A stretch of DNA of 64,000 nt from an uncultured Pelagibacteraceae bacterium (GTDB lineage: Bacteria > Pseudomonadota > Alphaproteobacteria > Pelagibacterales > Pelagibacteraceae). A program made the position numbers and the translations under genes. A model generated the notes under the pieces. It was not told the DNA's origin. It searched no databases and saw only the letters and a list, made by a program, of their open reading frames with translations. Positions 8,769-18,257 of this stretch are shown in pieces. Within the stretch, counting starts at the first letter, position 1. Each line of letters begins with the position of its first letter. Where the stretch lies: contig CACIDN010000004.1 in the NCBI GenBank assembly GCA_902585415.1, positions 1 to 64,000 on the forward strand. Direction: 5' to 3'.

Positions 8769-9251
8769 TCAATTTAATAAAACTAAAGTAAAATTAAGAA
8801 TTAATGCATAACAGCTCCAAAGTAAATAAGGAATCATTAGATAAAAACTTAAATTATTTATTTTTTTATATTTGAAAGTTAATATTGATATAAATATTAA
8901 TATTACTATTAGATTTAAAAATGCTAATTCAATGTTGTGGAAAACAAAAAAAACTATACTCCAAGTTGTATTAAAACATAAATGAATTAAGTAAATTAAA
9001 ACTAAATTTATATTATAATTTTTATGCCAAGCTAACCAAATAGCTATAGCCATAAAAAGATATAAAGTTGTCCAAACAGGAGCAAATACCCAGTCAGGAG
9101 GCGTCAAAAAAGATTTATTTAGGCTTGAATACCAAGGCTCTTTATAAGAGAACGTCGCTAAACTTCCAATAAATGACGCGGAATACGTAATTATTGCAAA
9201 TATGGTAAAAGATATAAATTTATTTTTTAACATATTCATATTATACATCAT
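8769..9251 (-). CDS. tspO: TspO/MBR family protein
   Basis: A 160-residue protein with five predicted transmembrane helices. The W-Y-x-x-L-x-K-x-x-x-x-P-P-x-W-x-F-x-P-V-W-T-x-L-Y block after the first helix is the signature of TspO/peripheral benzodiazepine receptor proteins, and W-L-A-W-H-K follows. In alphaproteobacteria TspO binds tetrapyrroles and modulates responses to light and oxygen; in SAR11-like cells its role is unproven. Several Met codons (positions 1, 2, 5 and 7) could start it; the later ones would move it away from the divergent SDR gene whose ATG is only 7 bp from the first. Confidence 0.9.
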   Translation of the reverse strand: MMYNMNMLKNKFISFTIFAIITYSASFIGSLATFSYKEPWYSSLNKSFLTPPDWVFAPVWTTLYLFMAIAIWLAWHKNYNINLVLIYLIHLCFNTTWSIVFFVFHNIELAFLNLIVILIFISILTFKYKKINNLSFYLMIPYLLWSCYALILNFTLVLLN

Positions 9252-9257
9252 TTTTAT

Positions 9258-10016
9258 ATGAATAATAAATCAATATGGATAACTGGAGCTAGTAGTGGGA
9301 TCGGTAAAGCACTAGCATTAAAATTTGCAAAAGAAGGTTGGAGGGTAGCAATATCAGCAAGAAGAGATAATTTGTTGAATGAAATATCTCAAAGTAATGA
9401 AAATATTATACCATTTCCTTTAGATGTAACTGATAGTGAAAAATGTAAAAGTGTGTTCGAAAATATTAAAAAAAAAATTGGTGAGATTGATATATCTGTA
9501 TTCTGTACAGGGATTCACGATCCAAAATCAGAGAAAAGCTTAAACCTTGAAAAGGTCAAAAAAATTATGGAGGTAAATTTTTTTGGTACTGTAAATTCAA
9601 TAAATTCCGTTTATGATTATTATAAAATTAGAAAGTCAGGTCACATATCTATAGTGTCTTCAGTAGCAGGTTACAGGGGTTTGCCTGCAGCAGGTGCGTA
9701 TTGTGCATCTAAATCTGCTCTTAGTAGTTTTGCAGAAAGTTTATACTTTGATTTAAAAAGGTTTAATGTTCGTGTTTCACTTGTGAGTCCTGGATTTATA
9801 AAAACACCTATGACTGATAAAAATGATTTTCCAATGCCAATGATTAAATCTCCAGAATTTGCTGCAAATCAAATGTTTAAGGGCTTAACAAAAAACAAAG
9901 GGTTTGAAATTCATTTTCCAAAATCTTTTACATCTATAATGAAGATTTTAAAAGTAATGCCAAATGGATTATATTTTAAAATAATAGAAAAAGGTATGAA
10001 AAAAATTGTCGATTAG
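9258..10016 (+). CDS. short-chain dehydrogenase/reductase
   Basis: A 252-residue classical SDR with the cofactor motif GASSGIG at residues 10-16, catalytic Ser134/135 in the IVSSVAG strand, and the Y148-C-A-S-K152 catalytic pair. SDRs with a C-terminal hydrophobic helix like this one often act on lipids or steroids. It stands alone on the plus strand, divergent from tspO and convergent (4-bp overlap) with the DUF3833 gene. SDR genes often accompany the flavoprotein/DUF1365/cyclopropane-synthase/DUF3833 cassette in other Proteobacteria, so a role in the same lipid pathway is plausible despite the opposite strand. Confidence 0.9.
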   Translation: MNNKSIWITGASSGIGKALALKFAKEGWRVAISARRDNLLNEISQSNENIIPFPLDVTDSEKCKSVFENIKKKIGEIDISVFCTGIHDPKSEKSLNLEKVKKIMEVNFFGTVNSINSVYDYYKIRKSGHISIVSSVAGYRGLPAAGAYCASKSALSSFAESLYFDLKRFNVRVSLVSPGFIKTPMTDKNDFPMPMIKSPEFAANQMFKGLTKNKGFEIHFPKSFTSIMKILKVMPNGLYFKIIEKGMKKIVD

Positions 10017-10546
10017 TCTTTCATAAAAAAGACGGTTAATTCACCAACTTTAAAACCAAATTTAGTTAAAGTCGCTCTGTTGACTGCAACTTTTTCATCT
10101 TGTTTAAATATCCAATCATCAAATGATACTTTGATATTTTTGTTTTTAAATGGAACTAATAAATCGTATTTAAATTTAAATGCTGATCCATATTGAACAC
10201 CTTTTGCTTCTCCAACCACGTCTGATGCAGTTCCTAGATAATTATTATTATCGATTTTTTTAATTTTCCAGGTTCTTTTTTGTTTTTCGCCATCAGTCCA
10301 ATAAAAGTCTTCATCTAATGTAATTATGTTGTCATTAAAAGAGCCAATTAGATCTGCTTTAAATTGACGTGTTACTTTTCCACTTCTATCCTGTAGTAGG
10401 CCCCATGCCTTAACTTTACCATTAAAATATTCCTCAATGAGCAAAGTGGGCAAGGTATTTTTAAAATCTTCTGGTTTCATATTATTTGAACAGCTTGTAA
10501 CTAAGGACAAGATAATAATCAATAAAATTGATTTTATTAATTTCAT
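10013..10546 (-). CDS. DUF3833 family lipoprotein
   Basis: A 177-residue protein with a lipoprotein signal peptide ending in L-V-T-S-C (Cys19). The mature part carries the block F-N-G-x-x-x-x-W-G-x-x-x-D-R-x-G near its start and W-K-I-K later, which I recognise as the DUF3833 family. Members are regularly the last gene of the COG2907 flavoprotein/DUF1365/cyclopropane-synthase cassette, exactly the arrangement here (4-bp gap after the synthase-like gene). Function is unknown; as a lipoprotein it may help present or modify membrane lipids. Family assignment is confident, role is not. Confidence 0.8.
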   Translation of the reverse strand: MKLIKSILLIIILSLVTSCSNNMKPEDFKNTLPTLLIEEYFNGKVKAWGLLQDRSGKVTRQFKADLIGSFNDNIITLDEDFYWTDGEKQKRTWKIKKIDNNNYLGTASDVVGEAKGVQYGSAFKFKYDLLVPFKNKNIKVSFDDWIFKQDEKVAVNRATLTKFGFKVGELTVFFMKD

Positions 10547-10550
10547 ATAT

Positions 10551-11723
10551 TTATTTTTTTAATAAAGAAAACTGTATTAAGTCAATATTCTTAGATCTAA
10601 AACCAGCTTCACAATAAGAAAAATAAAAATTCCACATTCTTTTAAATGTATTATCGAAACCCTGATTAGATATAAGTTCCCAACTTTTAAAAAATTTTTC
10701 TCTCCAAATTTTAAGGGTATTTCCATAATGTGCTCCATAAGAATTACACTGATTAAACTCCAAACCAGTTTTTTTTGCATGCTCAACTAAAGAGTTTTTT
10801 GAAGGAAGAAAACCACCTGGAAAAATATATTTTTGGATAAAATCCTCTTTTTTTTTGTATCTATTAAATAATTTTTCATCAATTGTGATTGCCTGGATTG
10901 CAGCTTTACCATCATCTTTTAAATAATTTTTAATACTTTGGAAATAATTTTTTAGATAGTTTTGCCCTACTGCCTCGATCATCTCAATTGAAGCAATTGA
11001 GTCATATTTATTTTCAACATCTCTATAATCTTGCATTTTAATATTAATTTTTTCATTAAGACCTACTTTGTAAATTCTATTTTTTGCGTAATCAAATTGC
11101 TTTTTTGAAATAGTTATGCAATCTAGTTTAACATCATAATTTTTTCCTATAAACTCTGCAAAACCACCCCATCCACAACCTATCTCTAAGACTTTATCAC
11201 CAATTTTAGGCTTAATAAGCGAAGTTAATTTTTCATATTTATTTATTTGTGCTTGCTCCAGATCTGATTTACTATTTTCAAATATGGCACTAGAGTAAGT
11301 TAGAGTATCATCTAACCAAAGTGAAAAAAACTCATTTCCTAAATCATAATGTTTTGAAATATTTTTTTTACTATTCGATTTCGTATTTTTATTAAAAATA
11401 TTTTTTAAATAGTTTATAAAAGATAGGTCTAAAATACCTGAAAACTTATGTATGATTTCAATATTTTTGGCAGTTAACTCTATCAATTTTGATAAGTTGT
11501 CAGTTTCAAATTCATTGTTCATGTAGGCCTCTGCCATACCAATGCTGCCTTTCGATATTATTTTTTTAAAAAAATCTGATCTATTAATTTTTACAAAAAC
11601 AATTAAATTTTCATCGTTACCAAATATATATTTGCTTTGATCATAGTCTGTTACTATGATCTTCCCATACTTAATCATTTTCAAAGCTGAAAAAACTATT
11701 TTTTTTGAAAAATTATTAATCAT
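10551..11723 (-). CDS. cyclopropane-fatty-acyl-phospholipid synthase family methyltransferase
   Basis: A 390-residue SAM-dependent lipid methyltransferase. The SAM-binding loop E-I-G-C-G-W-G-G is at residues 180-187, preceded by the substrate-side Y-D-L-G-N-E-F-F-S-L-W-L-D block, and the C-terminal Y-C-E-A-G-F-R-S-K carries Cys371, the counterpart of E. coli Cfa Cys354. It could make cyclopropane fatty acids, or act as the methylase of a furan fatty acid pathway as similar operon-encoded proteins do in Rhodobacter; the sequence alone does not separate these. It overlaps the DUF1365 gene by one base and lies 4 bp before DUF3833, so it is part of a tight operon. Confidence 0.88.
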   Translation of the reverse strand: MINNFSKKIVFSALKMIKYGKIIVTDYDQSKYIFGNDENLIVFVKINRSDFFKKIISKGSIGMAEAYMNNEFETDNLSKLIELTAKNIEIIHKFSGILDLSFINYLKNIFNKNTKSNSKKNISKHYDLGNEFFSLWLDDTLTYSSAIFENSKSDLEQAQINKYEKLTSLIKPKIGDKVLEIGCGWGGFAEFIGKNYDVKLDCITISKKQFDYAKNRIYKVGLNEKINIKMQDYRDVENKYDSIASIEMIEAVGQNYLKNYFQSIKNYLKDDGKAAIQAITIDEKLFNRYKKKEDFIQKYIFPGGFLPSKNSLVEHAKKTGLEFNQCNSYGAHYGNTLKIWREKFFKSWELISNQGFDNTFKRMWNFYFSYCEAGFRSKNIDLIQFSLLKK

Positions 11724-12490
11724 TAATTTTCGTAACTAGTATTGTTTTTTATTTTAAACTTCTTTTTAACTAATTTAATGCCTTTGATCCAAAGTTTTAA
11801 TGCCTCATAATGTATTGCTAAAATGATTTTGAGGGTCATCAAAGGATGTTTTAAATAAGATATAAGTAGATTTTTTGAGCTTATTTTTACTCTTTCACCA
11901 TCTTGTGAAGCAAATAATAGTTTTCCCTCTTTGTCTCTTTGATCGATAATTACTGACAATCTTTCATTAGGAATCAAAACTTTAAAAAAATATTTTGACT
12001 CTAAGTCCATAAAAGGTGATACATAAAATTTCTTTTTACAATTATTAGAGATCTGTTTATTTTTTTTATCAATTTTAAATACATAAGTATGCTGTTCCCC
12101 AAAAGTATTTTTGACTTCGTATAATATTACTATTGGGTTTAAGTCTGCATCGTAGATAAAAAAAATACTCAATGGATTAAAAACATACCCAAATATTCTT
12201 GGATAGCATAAAATTTTAATTTTAATACTTCTTGTAGAAATATTTTTTTTTTGCAAAATTTCAATTAACCAATCTTTAATTGATGAACCATCTCTATAAC
12301 CATGGTCTTTATCAAAAAAACTTAAAATATTAAATTTATTGCGTGAAAAAAAAGGAATTTTCTCATCAAGTACATTTATTTCGTCGAGATCTAAGAAAAG
12401 AGAAAAAACGTTATATTTAAAAAAATGTTTCTTAGGTTTAAACCTTTTATGAATTACACTTCCAATATAAATACAAGAATTATTAATCAT
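11723..12490 (-). CDS. DUF1365 family protein
   Basis: A 255-residue protein beginning with I-Y-x-G-x-V-x-H-x-R-F-x-P-x-x-H-x-F-x-Y, and with R-I-F-G-Y-V-F-N-P-L-S-I-F-F-I-Y-D near residue 105, both hallmarks of DUF1365. This family is found almost always between a COG2907-type flavoprotein and a cyclopropane-synthase-like methyltransferase; no biochemical activity is established to my knowledge. It overlaps the upstream flavoprotein by 8 bp and the downstream synthase by 1 bp, which points to translational coupling and a shared pathway in acyl-chain modification. Confidence 0.88.
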   Translation of the reverse strand: MINNSCIYIGSVIHKRFKPKKHFFKYNVFSLFLDLDEINVLDEKIPFFSRNKFNILSFFDKDHGYRDGSSIKDWLIEILQKKNISTRSIKIKILCYPRIFGYVFNPLSIFFIYDADLNPIVILYEVKNTFGEQHTYVFKIDKKNKQISNNCKKKFYVSPFMDLESKYFFKVLIPNERLSVIIDQRDKEGKLLFASQDGERVKISSKNLLISYLKHPLMTLKIILAIHYEALKLWIKGIKLVKKKFKIKNNTSYEN

Positions 12491-13718
12491 TCAAAAATTT
12501 TATCATTTCTAATGTCGATTTAATGCCATCTTCATGAAATCCATAACCAAAGTAGCTCCCACAGAATAATATATTTTTTTTATTTTGTATCAAATGTAAA
12601 TTTTTCTGATTTTTTAATGTATTATGATCATAATAAGGGTGAGTAAATTTAACTTTCTTTATTATCTTATCTCTATTTATTTGTTCAAAAGGATTCAAAG
12701 TTAAAAAGATATTTTTATTTATTTTAAAATTTTGAAGTAAGTTTAACCAGTAAGTTACAGAACTATTTTTTTTAGAAATTGATGTATTCCACGCAGACCA
12801 ATTGAATTTTTTTTGAGGCATAACTATATCATCTGAGTGAATTATTGCTAAATTTTTTTTATATTGAAAACCTCCTAAAATGTGAGCTTCTTCTTCAGAT
12901 ATGTCCTCTATCATTTTTTTTGCTTCATCAGCATGAGTAGCAATAATAACTTTATCGTAATCAAAATATTCATTTTTTGAACCATAAAAAATTCTCACAA
13001 AATTTGAAATTCTCTTGATTTTTTCAATTTTGTAATTTTTAAAATGCTCACCGCTAATTTTCTCAATTACTTTATTTACATATTGTATGCTTCTATTTTT
13101 TACTGTGTACCACTGTGGTCTTTTACTTAAATTAAATAAACCATGATTTTGAAAAAACTTCATAAAAAATTTAATTGGCATTTTTTTTGCGTCGTAGGGT
13201 GGCATTGACCAAATTGCGGATACCATAGGAATTAAATGGTAATTAATAAAATATTCGGAATGTTTTTCATTAACTAAATATTCGCCTAGGCTTATGTCTT
13301 CACTGAATTCATTTAATTTCGAACTTTTTTTATAAAATTTTAATATCTCTAAAAACATTTTAATAAAGTCAAAATTAAATAGGTTTTTTTTTTGTGAGAA
13401 AATACCTTTTAATCCTTTTCCACAATATTCTATATTTATGTCTTTAGACATAAATGATAAGCTCATATTGCTTTTCTCAATTTCTACGTCCATCTCTCTG
13501 AAAAAGTTAATTAAATTTGGATAAGTTGTTTTATTAAAAACAATAAAACCAATATCTGCAAGAATTTTATTTGCATCTTTGTCTAACTTAATATCAATTG
13601 TGTGGGAGTGCCCACCAAAACGCTCCTCTTTTTCAAATAAATCAACCTTATGTTTATTTGATAGATAATATGCAGCACTAAGTCCTGAAATACCTGAACC
13701 GATAACTGCAACTTTCAT
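12483..13718 (-). CDS. FAD-dependent amine-oxidase-fold protein (COG2907 type)
   Basis: A 411-residue flavoprotein with the dinucleotide-binding motif GSGISG at residues 7-12 and F-G-G-H-S-H-T around residue 34. It ends with the FAD block I-L-F-C-G-S-Y-F-G-Y-G-F-H-E-D-G. This is the COG2907 subgroup of the amine oxidase/desaturase fold, typically the first gene of the DUF1365/cyclopropane-synthase/DUF3833 cassette. Relatives in Rhodobacter have been assigned a desaturase role in furan fatty acid formation; here that role is inferred. Its ATG lies 5 bp after the gcvP stop on the same strand, with no room for an independent terminator. Confidence 0.85.
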   Translation of the reverse strand: MKVAVIGSGISGLSAAYYLSNKHKVDLFEKEERFGGHSHTIDIKLDKDANKILADIGFIVFNKTTYPNLINFFREMDVEIEKSNMSLSFMSKDINIEYCGKGLKGIFSQKKNLFNFDFIKMFLEILKFYKKSSKLNEFSEDISLGEYLVNEKHSEYFINYHLIPMVSAIWSMPPYDAKKMPIKFFMKFFQNHGLFNLSKRPQWYTVKNRSIQYVNKVIEKISGEHFKNYKIEKIKRISNFVRIFYGSKNEYFDYDKVIIATHADEAKKMIEDISEEEAHILGGFQYKKNLAIIHSDDIVMPQKKFNWSAWNTSISKKNSSVTYWLNLLQNFKINKNIFLTLNPFEQINRDKIIKKVKFTHPYYDHNTLKNQKNLHLIQNKKNILFCGSYFGYGFHEDGIKSTLEMIKFLND

Positions 13719-13723
13719 TAATT

Positions 13724-16594
13724 TTAAGCTGCGTCTTCTTTAAATTCATCAATGTTTGGACAAGTACAGAATATATTTTTATCCCCATAAACGTTATCTA
13801 CCCTAGCAACTGGTGGCCAAAATTTATTGCTTTTCAAATATTTAGATGGGTAAGCTGCCTCTTCACGTGTATATTTGTGGCTCCAGTCATCAGATGAAAG
13901 CTCTAAATCTGTGTGAGGTGCATTCTTTATAGGATTGTCTATTTTATCAAATTTACCGGATTTTATTTTATCAATTTCAGATTTGATCTTAATAAGCGTG
14001 TCACAAAATCTATTTATCTCCCTCAAATTTTCACTCTCGGTTGGTTCTATCATCATAGTACCAGCGACAGGCCAAGACATTGTTGGTGCATGAAAACCGT
14101 AATCAATTAATCTTTTCGCAATATCTTCCTCAGTTATTCCTGTCTCTGATTTAATATTTCTAATATCAATAATACATTCGTGTGCCACATTACCATTTGA
14201 CCCTTTGTACAAAATTGGAAAGTGATTTTTTAATCTATTAGCTATATAATTTGCATTTAATATAGCAACTTGAGTTGCAAGCTTTAATCCTTCCGATCCC
14301 ATCATTTTTATATACATCCAGGAAATTGATAAAATGCTTGAACTTCCCCACGGAGCTGCAGAAACTGCTCCAATTCCAGATGTTGGTCCACAATCTTTTA
14401 TTACTGGGTGGTTGGGCAAGTAAACTTGTAAATGTCTTTTACAAGCAATTGGTCCCATTCCAGGTCCTCCCCCTCCATGAGGAATACAAAACGTTTTATG
14501 TAAATTAATATGACAAACATCTGGACCAAAATTTCCTGGTTTAGCAAGACCCACCAATGCATTTAGATTTGCACCATCCATATAAACTTGACCACCATGT
14601 TTATGAACTAACTCACAAATATCTGATATTTTTTCCTCAAATACTCCATGAGTAGACGGGTAAGTTACCATTAATGCCCCAAGGTTTTCAGAATGTTGCT
14701 CTGTTTTTTTCTTTAAGTCATCGAAATCAACATTTCCTTCTTTGTCACAGTTAACAACAACCACTTTCATTCCAGCCATTAGTGCGCTTGCTGGATTAGT
14801 ACCATGTGCTGAACTTGGAATTAAACATATGTTTCGATTGGCATCATCTCTATCTAAATGATACTTTCGAATAACCATTAATCCAGCATATTCACCTTGA
14901 GCACCTGCATTAGGTTGAAGAGAAACACCAGAAAAACCAGTGATGGAACGCAACCAATTTTTTAGATCAGTAAATAAATCTCTAAATCCTTCCATTTGTT
15001 CAATTGGGACAAATGGATGAGGTTCTGCAAACTCTTTCCATGAAATTGGGATCATCTCTGCAGCAGCATTTAGCTTCATTGTACACGAGCCAAGTGCAAT
15101 CATTGTTCTATTTAATGCTATATCCTTATCTTCTAAACTCTTTAAATATCTAAGCATTTCAGTTTCGGAATGATAAGAGTTAAAAACTGGATGTTTTAAA
15201 TATTTTGAACTTCTTAATAAGTTTTTTGGAAGATTAGGTAAACTCACTGAGGGATCCTCTTTTTTGATTGACTCTGCTGCATTAAAAATTTTTAATAGTT
15301 GGTTTACTCTATAAACATTTTTTCTTTCATCAAATGAAACAGCAAGCATTTCAGAATTTACTTTCCGAATATTAACTTTTTGATTTAAAGCATTTTTAAA
15401 AATTTGGTCAGTTTTTTCTTTAGTAATAATTGTGACAGTATCAAAAAAATAATTAGAATAAAGTTCATATCCAGACTGTTTTATTTTATCAGCAAAACTT
15501 TTTGCTAATTGAGATACTCTCTCAGAAATATTCCTAATTCCGTCGGGTCCATGATAAATAGAGAAAGCTGCTGACACAATTGCTAATAGAGCTTGAGCAG
15601 TACAAATATTACTTGTCGCCTTATCTCTTCTTATGTGTTGTTCTCTAGTTTGTAAGGATAATCTATACGCCTTATTACCGTGTCTATCAACGGAAACACC
15701 AACAATTCTCCCAGGCATTGATCTTTTGTACTCATCTTTTGTTGCAAAAAAAGCTGCGTGTGGACCTCCGTATCCCATTGGAATACCAAATCTTTGGGAA
15801 CTTCCGACTGCTATATCTGCACCAAGTTCTCTTGGGGTTTTTAATTTTGCTAATGCCAACAGATCGCAGGCTAATATGGCCTTACCATTCTTTTTGTGAA
15901 TTTTGCTAATTGATTCACTTGGGTCCTTTATATCACCCAAAGTTCCGGGATATTGCAGTATTCCGCAAACTAAATCTTCCTTTAACTGATCTAAAACTTC
16001 ATCTTCTTTACCTACTAATACTTTTAAACCTATTGGTTCAGCTCTAGTTTGTATTACATTTATTGTTTGAGGATGACAATCCTCAGAGACAAAAACTAAA
16101 TTATTATCTTTTTTATTCAATCTGTGACTTAAACCCATAGCCTCTGCTGCTGCTGTTCCCTCATCTAATAAAGAAGCGTTGGCAATATCCATTCCTGTAA
16201 AGTCAACGATCATTTGTTGAAAATTCAATAACATCTCAAGTCTTCCTTGAGCTACCTCTGGTTGGTAAGGCGTATATGAAGTATACCATCCTGGGTTTTC
16301 TAGTATATTTCTTAAAATTACGTATGGAGTATAGGTTCCATAATAACCCATGCCAATAAAATTTGAGTACACTTGATTTTTTTTAGAAATTGCTCTTAAT
16401 TTTCTCAAAGCTTCATATTCTGAATTTGACTCACCAATGTTAAGTTCACCATTAAATTTTATTTTTTCTGGAATGGTATTGTTAATTAAATCATCTAATG
16501 ATTTATAATTTAATTCTTTTAACATTTTTGATTGATCTTCTTTAGAAGGTCCAATGTGTCTCTTTAAAAAATCTTTTTCTGAGTTTGGTAACAT
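13724..16594 (-). CDS. gcvP: glycine dehydrogenase (decarboxylating), P-protein
   Basis: A 956-residue single-chain P-protein of the glycine cleavage system. It decarboxylates glycine with PLP and transfers the aminomethyl group to lipoylated H-protein. The duplicated alpha and beta halves of the family are both present, so it is the fused form. The PLP lysine lies in the C-terminal half in H-I-N-L-H-K-T-F, followed by the glycine-rich H-G-G-G-G-P-G-M-G-P loop. The start overlaps the gcvH stop by one base. With gcvT and gcvH it forms an operon behind a tandem glycine riboswitch, so expression should rise with glycine. Confidence 0.97.
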   Translation of the reverse strand: MLPNSEKDFLKRHIGPSKEDQSKMLKELNYKSLDDLINNTIPEKIKFNGELNIGESNSEYEALRKLRAISKKNQVYSNFIGMGYYGTYTPYVILRNILENPGWYTSYTPYQPEVAQGRLEMLLNFQQMIVDFTGMDIANASLLDEGTAAAEAMGLSHRLNKKDNNLVFVSEDCHPQTINVIQTRAEPIGLKVLVGKEDEVLDQLKEDLVCGILQYPGTLGDIKDPSESISKIHKKNGKAILACDLLALAKLKTPRELGADIAVGSSQRFGIPMGYGGPHAAFFATKDEYKRSMPGRIVGVSVDRHGNKAYRLSLQTREQHIRRDKATSNICTAQALLAIVSAAFSIYHGPDGIRNISERVSQLAKSFADKIKQSGYELYSNYFFDTVTIITKEKTDQIFKNALNQKVNIRKVNSEMLAVSFDERKNVYRVNQLLKIFNAAESIKKEDPSVSLPNLPKNLLRSSKYLKHPVFNSYHSETEMLRYLKSLEDKDIALNRTMIALGSCTMKLNAAAEMIPISWKEFAEPHPFVPIEQMEGFRDLFTDLKNWLRSITGFSGVSLQPNAGAQGEYAGLMVIRKYHLDRDDANRNICLIPSSAHGTNPASALMAGMKVVVVNCDKEGNVDFDDLKKKTEQHSENLGALMVTYPSTHGVFEEKISDICELVHKHGGQVYMDGANLNALVGLAKPGNFGPDVCHINLHKTFCIPHGGGGPGMGPIACKRHLQVYLPNHPVIKDCGPTSGIGAVSAAPWGSSSILSISWMYIKMMGSEGLKLATQVAILNANYIANRLKNHFPILYKGSNGNVAHECIIDIRNIKSETGITEEDIAKRLIDYGFHAPTMSWPVAGTMMIEPTESENLREINRFCDTLIKIKSEIDKIKSGKFDKIDNPIKNAPHTDLELSSDDWSHKYTREEAAYPSKYLKSNKFWPPVARVDNVYGDKNIFCTCPNIDEFKEDAA

Positions 16595-16974
16595 TATGCT
16601 GAGGTCTCCTTTGCAAATTTATCATATTCTTCCTTATTCATTAAACTTTCCATTTCTGATTTATTCTTAAGCTTAACCTTAAAAAACCATGCAGAGTTCT
16701 CTGGATCTTCATTAATTTTAGATGGATCATCTACAATTGATTGATTTGTATCTGTAATTTCCCCACTTACTGGTGTATAAACATCACTTGCTGCTTTAGT
16801 TGACTCAACAACACCTGCTGTGCCATCTTTAATTACACTTGACCCTCTCTCAGGTAATTCTGCAAATACAATATCGCCTAGCATTTCAGTTGCATGTTGT
16901 GTTATTCCTATAGTTGCTATATCACCTTCTACTTTAATCCATTCGTGTTCTTTTGAGTATTTTACTTCAGACAT
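16594..16974 (-). CDS. gcvH: glycine cleavage system H-protein
   Basis: A 126-residue acidic protein, the lipoyl carrier that shuttles the aminomethyl group among the P-, T- and L-proteins. The lipoylation site is Lys60 in [13 protein letters not shown]. Length and the N-terminal Y-S-K-E-H-E-W motif are standard. It overlaps gcvT by 8 bp and gcvP by 1 bp. No lipoyl ligase or dihydrolipoamide dehydrogenase is present in this window. Confidence 0.97.
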   Translation of the reverse strand: MSEVKYSKEHEWIKVEGDIATIGITQHATEMLGDIVFAELPERGSSVIKDGTAGVVESTKAASDVYTPVSGEITDTNQSIVDDPSKINEDPENSAWFFKVKLKNKSEMESLMNKEEYDKFAKETSA

Positions 16975-18070
16975 TGATTGATCCTTTTACATAATTTTTT
17001 TTATAAAAAGGTAACTCGCAAACATAAGCAGGAACTTTTTTTCCTCTAACTTCTAAAAATATCTCTGTATTTTTTTTTGAAAATTCCTTTGAGACGTACC
17101 CCATTGCAATAGGTGCTTTCACACTAGGTCCGAACGTCCCACTTGTAATTTTACCGATTTGATTGTTTGATTTGTCAAAAATTTTAGTGAACTCTCTTGC
17201 TATAATTTTTGAATTTGGTTTTATACCTACTCTTAATTTTTTTACACCTTCATTTATTTGATTTTTAATTTTTTCAGCTCCTGGGAAATTTTCGTTAACT
17301 CTATTTTTTGAAATTGCCCATTTAAGATTAGCTTCGATAGGACTAGTTTCTTCATTTATATCATGACCGTACAAGCAAAGTCCAGCCTCCAGCCTAAGTG
17401 TGTCCCTTGCCCCAAGTCCAATTAGATTAGAACCTAGATCTAACAATTTATTTACTAGGTTGTTTACTTTTTTGTTTGATATTGAAATTTCAAACCCGTC
17501 TTCACCTGTGTATCCTGACCTTGTTATAAAAATTTTTTCATTCTCAAAATCAAAATCATTTCCATACATAAAATTTAATTTAGAAACATTTTTAATTATT
17601 TTTTCTAATATATCCTTAGACTCAGGTCCTTGAATAGCAACTAATGAAACATCTTCATTTAATTTTAAAGAATTACCTCTCAATCTTGACTGTATTATTT
17701 TAAGATCATTATATTTACAAGCTGCGTTTAATATAATTATGAAACCGTCTTTCGTCTTAGTTAAAATTAAATCATCATAAATTCCACCATTTTCTTTTAG
17801 TAAGAAAGAGTATTTACTTTGATTAATATTTAATTTTTTCAAATCTGTAGGAAAAATATTTTGTAACTTTTCAGTTAAGTCATCACCCCCGTTTAAAAAC
17901 AATTGACCCATGTGCGATACATCAAAAATACCAGACTTTGTTCTTGTTAAATTATGTTCTACGATAATGCCCCTTGAATACTGTATTGGCATTTCATAAC
18001 CAGCAAATTGTACAAATTTAGCACCATTATTTTTGTGCAAATTATATAGATGTGTTTTTTTTACATTCAT
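16967..18070 (-). CDS. gcvT: aminomethyltransferase, glycine cleavage T-protein
   Basis: A 367-residue T-protein that releases ammonia and passes the methylene group to tetrahydrofolate. Characteristic blocks: [10 protein letters not shown] near the N-terminus, F-D-V-S-H-M-G-Q around residue 50, the folate-binding Y-T-G-E-D-G-F-E in the middle, and [14 protein letters not shown]. It is the first gene after the tandem glycine riboswitch, whose last helix ends only about 16 bp before the ATG. That spacing suggests control at ribosome access rather than by a separate terminator. Confidence 0.96.
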   Translation of the reverse strand: MNVKKTHLYNLHKNNGAKFVQFAGYEMPIQYSRGIIVEHNLTRTKSGIFDVSHMGQLFLNGGDDLTEKLQNIFPTDLKKLNINQSKYSFLLKENGGIYDDLILTKTKDGFIIILNAACKYNDLKIIQSRLRGNSLKLNEDVSLVAIQGPESKDILEKIIKNVSKLNFMYGNDFDFENEKIFITRSGYTGEDGFEISISNKKVNNLVNKLLDLGSNLIGLGARDTLRLEAGLCLYGHDINEETSPIEANLKWAISKNRVNENFPGAEKIKNQINEGVKKLRVGIKPNSKIIAREFTKIFDKSNNQIGKITSGTFGPSVKAPIAMGYVSKEFSKKNTEIFLEVRGKKVPAYVCELPFYKKNYVKGSINV

Positions 18071-18085
18071 ATCAACTCTTCTTAA

Positions 18086-18231
18086 CCCCCTCTGTCGGTG
18101 TGCCTGAGAGATTTTAGCTCCTTCGGCGAGAATTTATCTCTTTCCAGAGTTAATATGTACGGTCCTTTTGCCTGAGAGTTTCCGGGGTGGTTGCTCCTTC
18201 GGCGCTACAAAATTGTAGTCTCTCCCGTAAT
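18086..18231 (-). promoter_or_regulatory. tandem glycine riboswitch upstream of gcvTHP
   Basis: Read on the minus strand, two aptamers follow each other. Aptamer 1 (about 18231-18157) has GGGAGAGAC, then GCGCCGAAGGAGCAA, then CTCTCAGGCAAAAGGACCGT. Aptamer 2 (about 18151-18087) has ACTCTGGAAAGAGA, then CGCCGAAGGAGC, then CTCTCAGGCACACCGACAGAG, whose CAGAG closes the P1 stem with CTCTG. The GCCGAAGGAGC and CTCTCAGGCA cores appear twice and match the known glycine riboswitch. It lies in the gap between a DMT gene and gcvT. No strong terminator follows the second aptamer, so translational control or a switch at the ribosome-binding region is likely. Confidence 0.95.
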
Positions 18232-18257
18232 TAATTTATAACATTTTTTCAAAATAA

